A stretch of 64,000 nucleotides of DNA from Phycisphaeraceae bacterium (lineage in GTDB: Bacteria > Planctomycetota > Phycisphaerae > Phycisphaerales > Phycisphaeraceae), in NCBI GenBank assembly GCA_020849625.1, contig JADLFV010000064.1, forward strand, positions 1 to 64,000, read 5' to 3'. The notes below the pieces were generated by a model, which saw only the letters and a program-made list of their open reading frames with translations, was not told the DNA's origin and made no database searches. Below, one piece after another: positions 17,104-24,110 of the stretch (position 1 is the first letter of the stretch; the number at the start of each line of letters is the position of its first letter). The translations under genes and the position numbers were made by a program.

Positions 17104-18534
17104 ATGGCCAGCTTTCTGCCCGACTACGAGCATGCCGCCTACAGCGACGTCGGTCTGCGCCGGCTCGCCAATGAGGATGCGTACCACTGTGACGAGCGGA
17201 TGAGCCTGTTTGTCGTCTGCGACGGCATCGGCGGGCAACCGTCCGGCGAAGCGGCCTCCCAGATCATCTCCCACTGTCTCAGCCACCAGATTCGCCGCCG
17301 CCTGCGCCGCGAACGTTCGATTCAGCCCGGCCTGCTGCAGCGCGTGCTGGTCGATGCCGTCGAATCCATCGGCCAGCAGTTGTACATCCAGTCCGAAGCG
17401 ATCCCCGTCCTCCAAGGCATGGGCGCGACGATCGTGGCGGCCTGGATCGACGTACGCTCAGCATATATCGTCCATGCCGGTGACAGCCGCGCCTACCTGC
17501 TGCGCGACAACATGTTCAGTCCGCTGACCAAGGACCACACCCGCAGCTACCGCGCTTATGTCAACGAAACCCACCTGACTGACAAGCAGGCTGATATCAA
17601 GGAACGCCGGCTGCTGCAGTCGTTCCTCGGCGGCGACGGCTCGACCAGGGCGGAAGTCACGCAAGTTCCGCTAAAACCCGGCGATCGGCTGATTCTGTGC
17701 AGCGACGGGCTGACCGATCCGACCGACGAGGTGGATCTCGGCCGCATCCTGGCCGTGCGCGACAATCCGCTGAACACCTGCCGCCGCCTGATCGAATGCG
17801 CTAACGCCGGCGGCGGCCCCGACAACATCACCACCATCGTGATCGACTACAAGGGCGTGCGTCCCTACCAGCCGCCGCCCCGGCAGACCACGCCGCCGCT
17901 CGATCCCTCGCGGCAAATCGTCGCCACCTGGTTCCACAAGAACCTGGAGCGCATCGAGCAGACCCTGCGCTGGCTGCGCGACGGCGCCGACGAAGCGACG
18001 GCCGAGGAACCGCTGCGGGCCATGGCTTCGGTCAAGCGCCGCCTCGGCGCTGCGGTGTTCCGCGAGTTTCTCAACATGAATCCCTCCCAGAACCCGCCGC
18101 ACGTCTTCCACCGCGCCGCCGCCTCGCCGGTCAGCGAGTGGCGCAAACAGTATTCCCAGATCATGACCGACTTGGAGCCCAACTTCCGCGACATCACCGA
18201 CGGCAGCGTGCGCTTGAGCCCGATACTGACCGGTGAAGAGACCGGCCACATCATCTCAACGCTCTGGCATGACTGGCGAACCGTCGAGAAACGCTACTTC
18301 AACGTCTGCAACCGCGAGGCGATCAGCGAATCGGAGCAGACGCTGACCATCCTGATCGACCACATGGTGGCCAGCGTGCGCACGCTGATCGGCCTGCTGG
18401 AGTTCTTCCCCCGCTTCCTGCCGCCCGTGCCCAAGCCCGGCCAGAAAGCCGACGCCGAGGCCGACGCCGGTGATGAGCAGGTGGAATCTGAAGCCAATCG
18501 CAACGCCTCCGCGGACTCGGCTGCTCCCGTATAA
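17104..18534 (+). CDS. PP2C-type serine/threonine protein phosphatase with extra C-terminal domain
   Basis: A 476-residue protein. Residues 1-250 carry all metal-site motifs of bacterial PPM phosphatases: SDVGLRRLANEDA, CDGIGG (D40, G41), HAGDSRAYL (126-132), CSDGLTD (D201) and GGPDNIT (D240). They predict a Mn/Mg-dependent cytoplasmic phosphatase that reverses Hanks-type kinase phosphorylation. Residues about 270-450 form a helical domain I do not recognise, and the end is acidic and Ala-rich. The preceding gene encodes a double zinc ribbon. Confidence 0.9.
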   Translation: MASFLPDYEHAAYSDVGLRRLANEDAYHCDERMSLFVVCDGIGGQPSGEAASQIISHCLSHQIRRRLRRERSIQPGLLQRVLVDAVESIGQQLYIQSEAIPVLQGMGATIVAAWIDVRSAYIVHAGDSRAYLLRDNMFSPLTKDHTRSYRAYVNETHLTDKQADIKERRLLQSFLGGDGSTRAEVTQVPLKPGDRLILCSDGLTDPTDEVDLGRILAVRDNPLNTCRRLIECANAGGGPDNITTIVIDYKGVRPYQPPPRQTTPPLDPSRQIVATWFHKNLERIEQTLRWLRDGADEATAEEPLRAMASVKRRLGAAVFREFLNMNPSQNPPHVFHRAAASPVSEWRKQYSQIMTDLEPNFRDITDGSVRLSPILTGEETGHIISTLWHDWRTVEKRYFNVCNREAISESEQTLTILIDHMVASVRTLIGLLEFFPRFLPPVPKPGQKADAEADAGDEQVESEANRNASADSAAPV

Positions 18535-18575
18535 TGCGGCCGGCCACCCCCGGAACACCCCCGGACACCCCCGGC
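18530..18575 (+). promoter_or_regulatory. TATAAT box and three ACACCCCCGG repeats before rpiB
   Basis: A perfect TATAAT (18530-18535) overlaps the stop codon of the phosphatase gene. Downstream, CACCCCCGGA is followed by two ACACCCCCGG units (18544-18573), a short tandem repeat in the presumed leader of rpiB. No -35 match is visible at 17 bases. Confidence 0.35.
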
Positions 18576-18592
18576 CCTCGGAGAGCGCGTTC

Positions 18593-19042
18593 ATGAATAT
18601 CGCCGTCGCCGCCGATCATGGCGGTTTTCCCCTCAAGCAGTCTGTTCTCGATCTCGTCCGCCAACTCGGCCATCAGGCCAGCGATCTGGGCGCCCATCAG
18701 TTCGACGCCCAGGACGACTACCCCGACTTCGCCCGCTACGTGGCCCAGGCCATCCAGCACGGCCAGGCCCAGCGCGGCATCATCATCTGCGGCTCCGGCG
18801 TGGGCGCATCCGTTGCCGCCAACAAACTGGCGGGCGTGCGGGCCGCGGTCTGTCACGATGTTTACTCGGCGCGGCAGGGCGTCGAGCACGATGACATGAA
18901 CGTGTTGTGCCTGGGCGCCCGCGTGGTGGGTGATCAACTGGCCATGGAGCTGGTCAAGGCTTTCCTCGCCGCCGAATTCAGCGGTGAGCAGCGCCATCGC
19001 CGCCGCTTGGAGAAAGTCATCGGCATGGAGCGCGCGAAGTAG
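18593..19042 (+). CDS. rpiB: Ribose-5-phosphate isomerase B (RpiB/LacAB family)
   Basis: A 149-residue protein from ATG 18593 (MNIAVAADHGGFPLK). The catalytic cysteine is C66 in IIICGSGVGASVAANK, at the same position as in the E. coli enzyme; D8/H9 at the N-terminus and the HDVYSARQGVEHDDMNVL segment form the rest of the site. It interconverts ribose-5-phosphate and ribulose-5-phosphate; some family members act on allose or galactose phosphates. It lies close behind the phosphatase gene. Confidence 0.88.
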   Translation: MNIAVAADHGGFPLKQSVLDLVRQLGHQASDLGAHQFDAQDDYPDFARYVAQAIQHGQAQRGIIICGSGVGASVAANKLAGVRAAVCHDVYSARQGVEHDDMNVLCLGARVVGDQLAMELVKAFLAAEFSGEQRHRRRLEKVIGMERAK

Positions 19043-19052
19043 CCGCTGTTAC

Positions 19053-20120
19053 TCAGCCGCTTGCGGCTTCGCGAGACGCCTCAACACTCGACTGTGCCGC
19101 GCCACCGCATGAAACCCTTGCCGCATACTCGCGGAACAGGCGCAGGAACAGTTGATACTGCTGATAGGAAACTCCCGGCGGCGTCTGGTGATCGACGCTG
19201 ATGATGTAACCACCCGTCATCGCTGTCGGCAGCAAGCGCTCGAACTCCGCCCGCATCGCCGCCTCGCCGCGCGTCATCGTCATTTTGTCGAAATGCCCGA
19301 TGAAACGCATCGTCGGATGCCGCCGGCGAAGCTCCGCGATCTCCACTCCCGCCTGTCGTTCCAGCGGCAGCACGCCGTCCAGTCCCACCTCGGCGAACCA
19401 CGCGGCCGGCTCGGTGATGTCGCCGTCACTGTCGATGATCGTCAGCACCCCCGCCTTGTGCAGCGGGGGCAGCACTCGACGGTAGCAGGGGGTCAGAAAC
19501 TCGTTAAACAACTCCCGTGACAACATCGGGCCGTGGTTGTAGCTGAGGTCTTCAGCGAAGGTCATGAAGTCCGGCGTGCAGATGTTCAACAGGTCGTCGA
19601 TGCTCTGCTCCATCCAGTCGCAAAGGTCGCTGTTGATCTGGTGCATCAACTGCGGCTGATCGTAAAACGCATACAGGTGCGGCTCGATGCCCAGCAGAAC
19701 GCGCGGGCCCCAGAAGAAACCTTCCACCGTGAACCACAACACCACTTCGCCGCGCTGCTGCCTGGCCGCCCGCTGCTTCCACATCGCCCGCCGGGCCGGA
19801 TCGTCCAGCACACGCGGAAAAAGCTTCCTGCGCAGGCTCAGATACCCCTGCGGGCTGTCGCACAGGCCCCGGTGCTCATCGTCGGCGACCCTCAACGGCC
19901 GCGGCACGAAGCTGAACCAGTCCTGCATGTAGAGGTCGAGCCCGAAGTGGCGAGTGATGTCGTTGCGGTCTGAGAGTGAGCCGGGCAGACCTTCAGCGTG
20001 CCAGCGCTCGATGGTCTTATCCCACCACATCGCCCACTCGACCAGAGGCAGCCGATCCACCGGCTGAAAGTTCATCAGGGCAGCAAAGCGCTGCCGCGTG
20101 GTCATGACATCGACGGACAT
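19053..20120 (-). CDS. Uroporphyrinogen-decarboxylase-like (URO-D superfamily) protein
   Basis: ATG 20120 follows GGAGG with an 8-base gap, giving 355 residues starting MSVDVMTTRQRFAALMNF. The TTRQRFxAxMNFxPVDRLPxxEW start is typical of the planctomycete and acidobacterial URO-D-like proteins that are not the haem enzyme HemE; many are probably corrinoid-linked methyltransferases. The last residues SREAASG are encoded by the palindromic word CGCGAAGCCGCAAGCGGC, also found in the rpoA-rplQ spacer. It is downstream of a phytanoyl-CoA dioxygenase gene on the same strand. Confidence 0.75.
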   Translation of the reverse strand: MSVDVMTTRQRFAALMNFQPVDRLPLVEWAMWWDKTIERWHAEGLPGSLSDRNDITRHFGLDLYMQDWFSFVPRPLRVADDEHRGLCDSPQGYLSLRRKLFPRVLDDPARRAMWKQRAARQQRGEVVLWFTVEGFFWGPRVLLGIEPHLYAFYDQPQLMHQINSDLCDWMEQSIDDLLNICTPDFMTFAEDLSYNHGPMLSRELFNEFLTPCYRRVLPPLHKAGVLTIIDSDGDITEPAAWFAEVGLDGVLPLERQAGVEIAELRRRHPTMRFIGHFDKMTMTRGEAAMRAEFERLLPTAMTGGYIISVDHQTPPGVSYQQYQLFLRLFREYAARVSCGGAAQSSVEASREAASG

Positions 20121-20143
20121 ATCGGGGGCCTCCAACGATTAGC

Positions 20144-20156
20144 ATTTAGGCTAAAT
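20144..20156. promoter_or_regulatory. Palindrome ATTTAGGCTAAAT upstream of the URO-D-like gene
   Basis: ATTTAG and CTAAAT flank a single G, a perfect 13-base odd palindrome 24 bases upstream of ATG 20120. Its place in the short spacer before the gene suggests an operator or a small hairpin. Confidence 0.35.
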
Positions 20157-20245
20157 GTAATCTATCTTCATACGGCCGGTTCGGAGTGCATGGTGGGGAA
20201 GTTCGAGAATGGTGGGCGTTTGGCCAGGCTGCAGGTGGCCTGGAT

Positions 20246-21055
20246 TCAGGCGACGCCTACCAGCGGGTTCCATTCGTCATTCTCCAGCACGTCGCCCGGT
20301 TTCAGCGACTGGAAATAGTCGTCGGGCAGAATGTTCTGCTGCCCGTTGAAGCGGCTGCCGGCCGGCATGTAGGCACAGGTCATGGCGATTCGCCGCGTGC
20401 GCGTCATGTTGGCCCCGGCTCCGTGGGCGGTCAGCCCGTTGTGAAAGCTGCAATCGCCCGGCTGCATGGGCGCTGCGATCGAATCCACCTGCGCCATCTG
20501 CGGATACGCGGCAAACAGGTCCGACATGCTCTGCCCGATGGGCGGACACTCGAAGCGGGCCATCCGCTGCGTGCCGGGCAGGAAGCACATGCACCCGTTG
20601 TAGGCCGTGGCCGGCTCCAGGGCGATCCAGATCGAAATCGACTGCGGCGAGTTGAACGACCAGTAGGGATTGTCCAGGTGCCACGCAGTGGGGTTGGCGA
20701 ACGGCTCCTTGATCAGCGCCTGATCGTGCCACACCCGCATCGCTTGCACCCCAGCCAAGCGACAGAGCATTCGCCCTAACTCAGCATCGAGCATGTAACG
20801 CTTGACCGTGTCGCTGATCCGCCACAGGTTCAGCCTCTGCGTGAAAACCTTGTTGTAGTAGCTGTCGTCGTCTTCGATCTTGCGACCGCCGGGCGCTACG
20901 CGGTTGCGGCCCATGGTGTCGATCGCCTCCAGCACCGCCGCCTTCAACTCGGCGACCTCCGCCTGATCCAGAAAGCCCGGATACACCAGCACGCCGTCCC
21001 GCTGGTAACGGTCGATCTGCTCATGTGCCAGTTGCGTTTTCATGCGGTTGCTCAC
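20246..21055 (-). CDS. Phytanoyl-CoA dioxygenase (PhyH) family protein
   Basis: A 269-residue Fe(II)/2-oxoglutarate-dependent dioxygenase. The facial triad is visible as H126 and D128 (WHLDN) and H211 (LTAHGAG), with R221/R222 likely binding 2-oxoglutarate. Family members hydroxylate varied small molecules, and planctomycetes have many copies. Substrate unknown. It is the first gene of a probable two-gene operon with the URO-D-like gene and faces an AraC regulator across a 72-base divergent promoter region. Confidence 0.85.
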   Translation of the reverse strand: MSNRMKTQLAHEQIDRYQRDGVLVYPGFLDQAEVAELKAAVLEAIDTMGRNRVAPGGRKIEDDDSYYNKVFTQRLNLWRISDTVKRYMLDAELGRMLCRLAGVQAMRVWHDQALIKEPFANPTAWHLDNPYWSFNSPQSISIWIALEPATAYNGCMCFLPGTQRMARFECPPIGQSMSDLFAAYPQMAQVDSIAAPMQPGDCSFHNGLTAHGAGANMTRTRRIAMTCAYMPAGSRFNGQQNILPDDYFQSLKPGDVLENDEWNPLVGVA

Positions 21056-21075
21056 ATAGGGGGGGGTGATTTTGT

Positions 21076-21087
21076 ATCAATATTGAT
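21076..21087. promoter_or_regulatory. Perfect palindrome ATCAATATTGAT in the divergent promoter region
   Basis: ATCAATATTGAT is a perfect 12-base palindrome in the AT-rich gap between the PhyH gene and the divergent AraC-type regulator. Position and symmetry make it a candidate operator for the adjacent regulator or a shared promoter element. Confidence 0.4.
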
Positions 21088-21127
21088 GATTGAAATTAAA
21101 AATACCAAGGTAAAATTGACCTGACCA

Positions 21128-22051
21128 ATGGCTGAAATTGACCACCAACCCAGAGCCCGCCGTACCGTCCAGGTCCACCGGCAGTTCCCCACGCTGCGGA
21201 CGCTGGGCATGGCGACCGAGCAATTCCTCGGGTACGTCAATCTCACCATACGGGCGCACGCAGTGGACGTGGTGCTGCTGACCTGCATCCTGCGCGGGCG
21301 CGGCCGGCACGTGATCGGCGAGCAGTCGATCGAGGTCGGCCCCGGCTCGGTCGGCATCACGCACTACGGCCAGGAACACGACCTGCTGACCGAAGCCGGC
21401 GGCATGGACGTGATGAATCTGTACCTGGACCTCGAGCATCACCCGCTGCCGCTGCTGCCGCGGCAGCTTCAGGGTGATCTGGCCGCCATGCTGGTGCCAC
21501 ACCGGCGACTGGTGCACCGGATCAATCGCCAGGTGCAGTTGCAGTTGGACGATGCCGCGCAGATCGCTCAGCCGTTGGGCCGCATGCTGCGCGAGCAGAC
21601 GGAACACGATGTCGGCTATGAGTCGGTGATGCGCCAGCAGCTTTCGCTGTTCCTGATTGATTGCTGTCGCTCCGCGCGGCGGGCGGAGGTGCGAGACAGC
21701 GATGTGCCATCGGGCGGGCCGGCCTGGCTGCCGCGCGTGTTGCAGATGATCGAACAGCGTTACGATGAGCCGCTGGGATTGAGCGACTTATCCGCTGAGG
21801 CCCAGGTCAGCCGCGAGCATCTCTGCCGTCAGTTCGCCCGTGCGGCCGGCTGCTCACCGATCGCTTATCTGAATCGGCGGCGCATCCAGGCCGCCATGTG
21901 GCTGTTGCGCACGACCGACGAGCGCGTGATCGAGGTGGCGCTGCGGTGTGGTTACAACGATCTGAGCCATTTCAACCGTCTTTTCAAGACGATGGTCGGC
22001 ACCACGCCCCGCGCTTACCGCCGCGGTTCAGGGTTGGATGGTGATGCATGA
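21128..22051 (+). CDS. AraC family transcriptional regulator
   Basis: A 307-residue protein with an N-terminal cupin-like sensor region (residues about 15-120) and a C-terminal AraC double helix-turn-helix. The signature VIEVALRCGYNDLSHFNRLF, followed by TPRAYRR, marks the second HTH; LSDLSAEAQVSREHLCRQF is the first. It probably controls the divergent PhyH/URO-D genes in response to a small molecule such as a sugar. The last residues (GSGLDGDA) are encoded by a sequence repeated at 22130-22150 next to the GH3 remnant. Confidence 0.88.
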   Translation: MAEIDHQPRARRTVQVHRQFPTLRTLGMATEQFLGYVNLTIRAHAVDVVLLTCILRGRGRHVIGEQSIEVGPGSVGITHYGQEHDLLTEAGGMDVMNLYLDLEHHPLPLLPRQLQGDLAAMLVPHRRLVHRINRQVQLQLDDAAQIAQPLGRMLREQTEHDVGYESVMRQQLSLFLIDCCRSARRAEVRDSDVPSGGPAWLPRVLQMIEQRYDEPLGLSDLSAEAQVSREHLCRQFARAAGCSPIAYLNRRRIQAAMWLLRTTDERVIEVALRCGYNDLSHFNRLFKTMVGTTPRAYRRGSGLDGDA

Positions 22052-22057
22052 TTCACG

Positions 22058-22129
22058 TTGTTGGGTGCCACGGTCGCGTCGGCCGTGTGAGTCATCAGGC
22101 ACGCCCGCACGCGGGTGTGGCACCCAGGG
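22058..22129. repeat. GGGTGCCAC / GTGGCACCC inverted repeat
   Basis: TTGGGTGCCAC after the AraC gene pairs with GTGGCACCCAGG about 50 bases later, forming a long stem between convergent genes. It is terminator-like but without a T tract. The inner part contains CGCACGCGGGTG. This is another intergenic palindrome family. Confidence 0.5.
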
Positions 22130-22131
22130 GT

Positions 22132-22502
22132 TCAGGGCTGGATGGTGACAGGGATTGACGTCAGGTTCGCCGGGTCGCCGCCGATCAGCAGTTCGATGCG
22201 GCCGGCTTCAACAGCGTGCTTCATCTGCAAGTTCCACATCGCCAGATGCTGCCGCCCCAGGGGTCAGCCCGCAGCAGGCCGTGGATCGCACCGATACCGC
22301 CGAACCGGGCCACCGTCTGCTTGAAGGTTTCGGTCAGCTCGAACCAATCGCCCACCCGCTGGTAGCACTGCCAACCGTAGAGCATCTGGTTGAGTTGGCC
22401 GACCATCTCGGCCACGGTCATGCGTGACAGTAAATCGTCGATGCGCTGCTCGATAGAGTGGGAGGGCCAAGCCAGTTCGTCACCGGGGGTGTTGGTTTGC
22501 AA
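22132..22502 (-). pseudogene. GH3 beta-glucosidase remnant with a large internal deletion
   Basis: The 5' part (from a TTG at 22502) encodes IEQRIDDLLSRMTVAEMVGQ and GGIGAIHGLLRADPW, the conserved start of GH3 enzymes. Just after LLRADPWGG near 22260 the sequence jumps to another frame reading LGRQHLAMWNLQMKHAVEAG and ending SIPVTIQP at TGA 22132-22134, which is the fibronectin-III-like C-terminus of GH3. About 600-700 central codons, including the nucleophile region, are therefore missing. It follows the sialidase-like gene by 11 bases and was probably the last gene of that operon. Confidence 0.75.
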
Positions 22503-22513
22503 GCACGGTCATA

Positions 22514-23890
22514 TCAATACACCAGATTGCGGAAGTTGGCGATACGGTGGAAAGTGATGATGTCGCCGTCGTGAGCGTTGGCGGCCTCGGCGTCACCGGA
22601 GCGGCTGACCACCACCAGGTCGTCGCCATCAATCGCCATCGAGCCGTAGTGGCGGCTTTGCACAGCGGTGGGGCCCTCGTCGACCACGCCGGCGAAGCAC
22701 CAGTCGATCATGTTCTTGGAAAAGTGCAGCACCAGGCGGTGCCGCTCGTTGTCGGGCAGGCCGTAACGGTCCGCGGGCATGCGGTCGGGTTTGACCATCG
22801 AGTCGGTCGATTGCGAGCTGAGCAGCCAGTAGAGCTTGTCCTTTACGTCGTAGCAGACGTAGAAGCTCATGTGGCCGCCGGGCAGCGGCACGTAAATCAT
22901 CGGCTTGCCCGAGGGGGCGGTGACCAGTTCGGTGTGCATCGCGCCGTCGGGCTGCTCGGTAACCTTGGCGATTGCGGCCAGGTTGGTCGTGCCGGTGTGG
23001 GCCCGCAGGAACAGGTAAAACGTGCGCATCTGGGGGTCGTACCAGATGTGATCGGGATCGGTGATCTGGATGACGTTGGTCTCCAGCCAGCCGACGGGGT
23101 TCATCTCTCGCTTGGGCGCGATGGGATTATTGCGCAGCGGATCGATGGGGTTCAAGGGCCAGAAGGGCGCCGCAAGGCCGTAGATTTTTCTGTAATCGAC
23201 GTGATCCATGAAGACGAACTCGTCGGACATGGTCCACGCCTCGGGCTTGGTCAGGTCGTCGGTTTCGCGGGCCCGCAGGAGGATGGGGGTGATGTTGGCC
23301 ACTTCCCAGGCCTTGACGCCGCGCTCGGCCCGCTGTTCGAGGGCCAGATAGACATTGCCCTTGGTGTGCCAGACGTTGGTGGCGTCGCCGTGCCAGTGTT
23401 TCTTCTGGCTGGTCAGATCGACCGGCTCGGACCAGCTTGAGCCGCCGTTGATTGACTGCATAATCGTCAACTTCTCATCGCGGTGTCCGATGACGTAAAC
23501 GCTAATGCCGGCCGCGAAGGGTCGAGCGTGCACCAGGTTGTGGTAACCGCGCATCTGCCAGGTGCGGCCGTGGTCGTCGCTGGTGAAAATGCGCCCGGGC
23601 GTGAAGCGGCCCTTGTCATCGACCAGCTTCTGCGTCTCGTGCCATTTCTTGCTGCCGGGCCCGCCGAAGCCCATGGTCACCACCAGCCGGCCGCTGTCCA
23701 GCCGACCGATGCCGGGCGTGTAGGCGAAGATGGTTTTGGGATCGGGCGAGCGGGCGATGACCACGTGATCGCTTGCCAGCGGCCGAATCGCCTGGGCTCG
23801 GGCTGTCACAGAAGTCACAGCCAGCACGAGCAAAGCCGAGGCGTACACATACCGTCGCGGTGCAGTTGAGATCATCATGAGGTGCTTCAA
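22514..23890 (-). CDS. Secreted sialidase-like (BNR/Asp-box) protein, paralogue of 3003-4412
   Basis: A 458-residue protein with signal peptide (VTARAQ cleavage region near residue 33). Asp boxes SDDHGRTWQ and SINGGSSWS are present, and NPVGWLETNVIQITDPDHIW is nearly the same as in the gene at 3003. It is annotated sialidase-like by fold; substrate unproven. Transcription order 25561 to 22132 (NCS1 transporter, small membrane protein, this gene, GH3 remnant) suggests a transport-and-hydrolysis operon. Confidence 0.75.
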   Translation of the reverse strand: MKHLMMISTAPRRYVYASALLVLAVTSVTARAQAIRPLASDHVVIARSPDPKTIFAYTPGIGRLDSGRLVVTMGFGGPGSKKWHETQKLVDDKGRFTPGRIFTSDDHGRTWQMRGYHNLVHARPFAAGISVYVIGHRDEKLTIMQSINGGSSWSEPVDLTSQKKHWHGDATNVWHTKGNVYLALEQRAERGVKAWEVANITPILLRARETDDLTKPEAWTMSDEFVFMDHVDYRKIYGLAAPFWPLNPIDPLRNNPIAPKREMNPVGWLETNVIQITDPDHIWYDPQMRTFYLFLRAHTGTTNLAAIAKVTEQPDGAMHTELVTAPSGKPMIYVPLPGGHMSFYVCYDVKDKLYWLLSSQSTDSMVKPDRMPADRYGLPDNERHRLVLHFSKNMIDWCFAGVVDEGPTAVQSRHYGSMAIDGDDLVVVSRSGDAEAANAHDGDIITFHRIANFRNLVY

Positions 23891-23918
23891 TGTTTCAGCC
23901 GTGTAGTGTACATACTTG

Positions 23919-24110
23919 TCACGCCGAGCCCGCTGCCTCTTCGCTGCGACCGATCCACAGTGCGGCCGCCACGAACCAGATCACCGTGGCGATCAGCATG
24001 ATCAGCTTCACCGCGTCCAGGTTGTCCATCGCTCCAAACAGAAACAGTAGCGACGGCAGCATCAGGGCTACCAGGGCCAGCCAGGAGATGACTTGAGCGA
24101 TCAGTTTCAA
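23919..24110 (-). CDS. Small two-helix membrane protein
   Basis: A 63-residue protein with two predicted membrane helices (about residues 7-27 and 34-53) and an acidic Ala-rich tail EEAAGSA. Its ATG overlaps the stop of the NCS1 transporter gene (ATGA at 24107-24110), so it is translationally coupled to it. Such small partners often accompany transporters in planctomycetes; whether it is a subunit is not known. Confidence 0.65.
   Translation of the reverse strand: MKLIAQVISWLALVALMLPSLLFLFGAMDNLDAVKLIMLIATVIWFVAAALWIGRSEEAAGSA

Noticed and set aside
19053-20120. Calling the URO-D-like gene hemE
   Set aside because: The N-terminal motif and context match the non-haem planctomycete URO-D-like group, and no haem biosynthesis gene is nearby.
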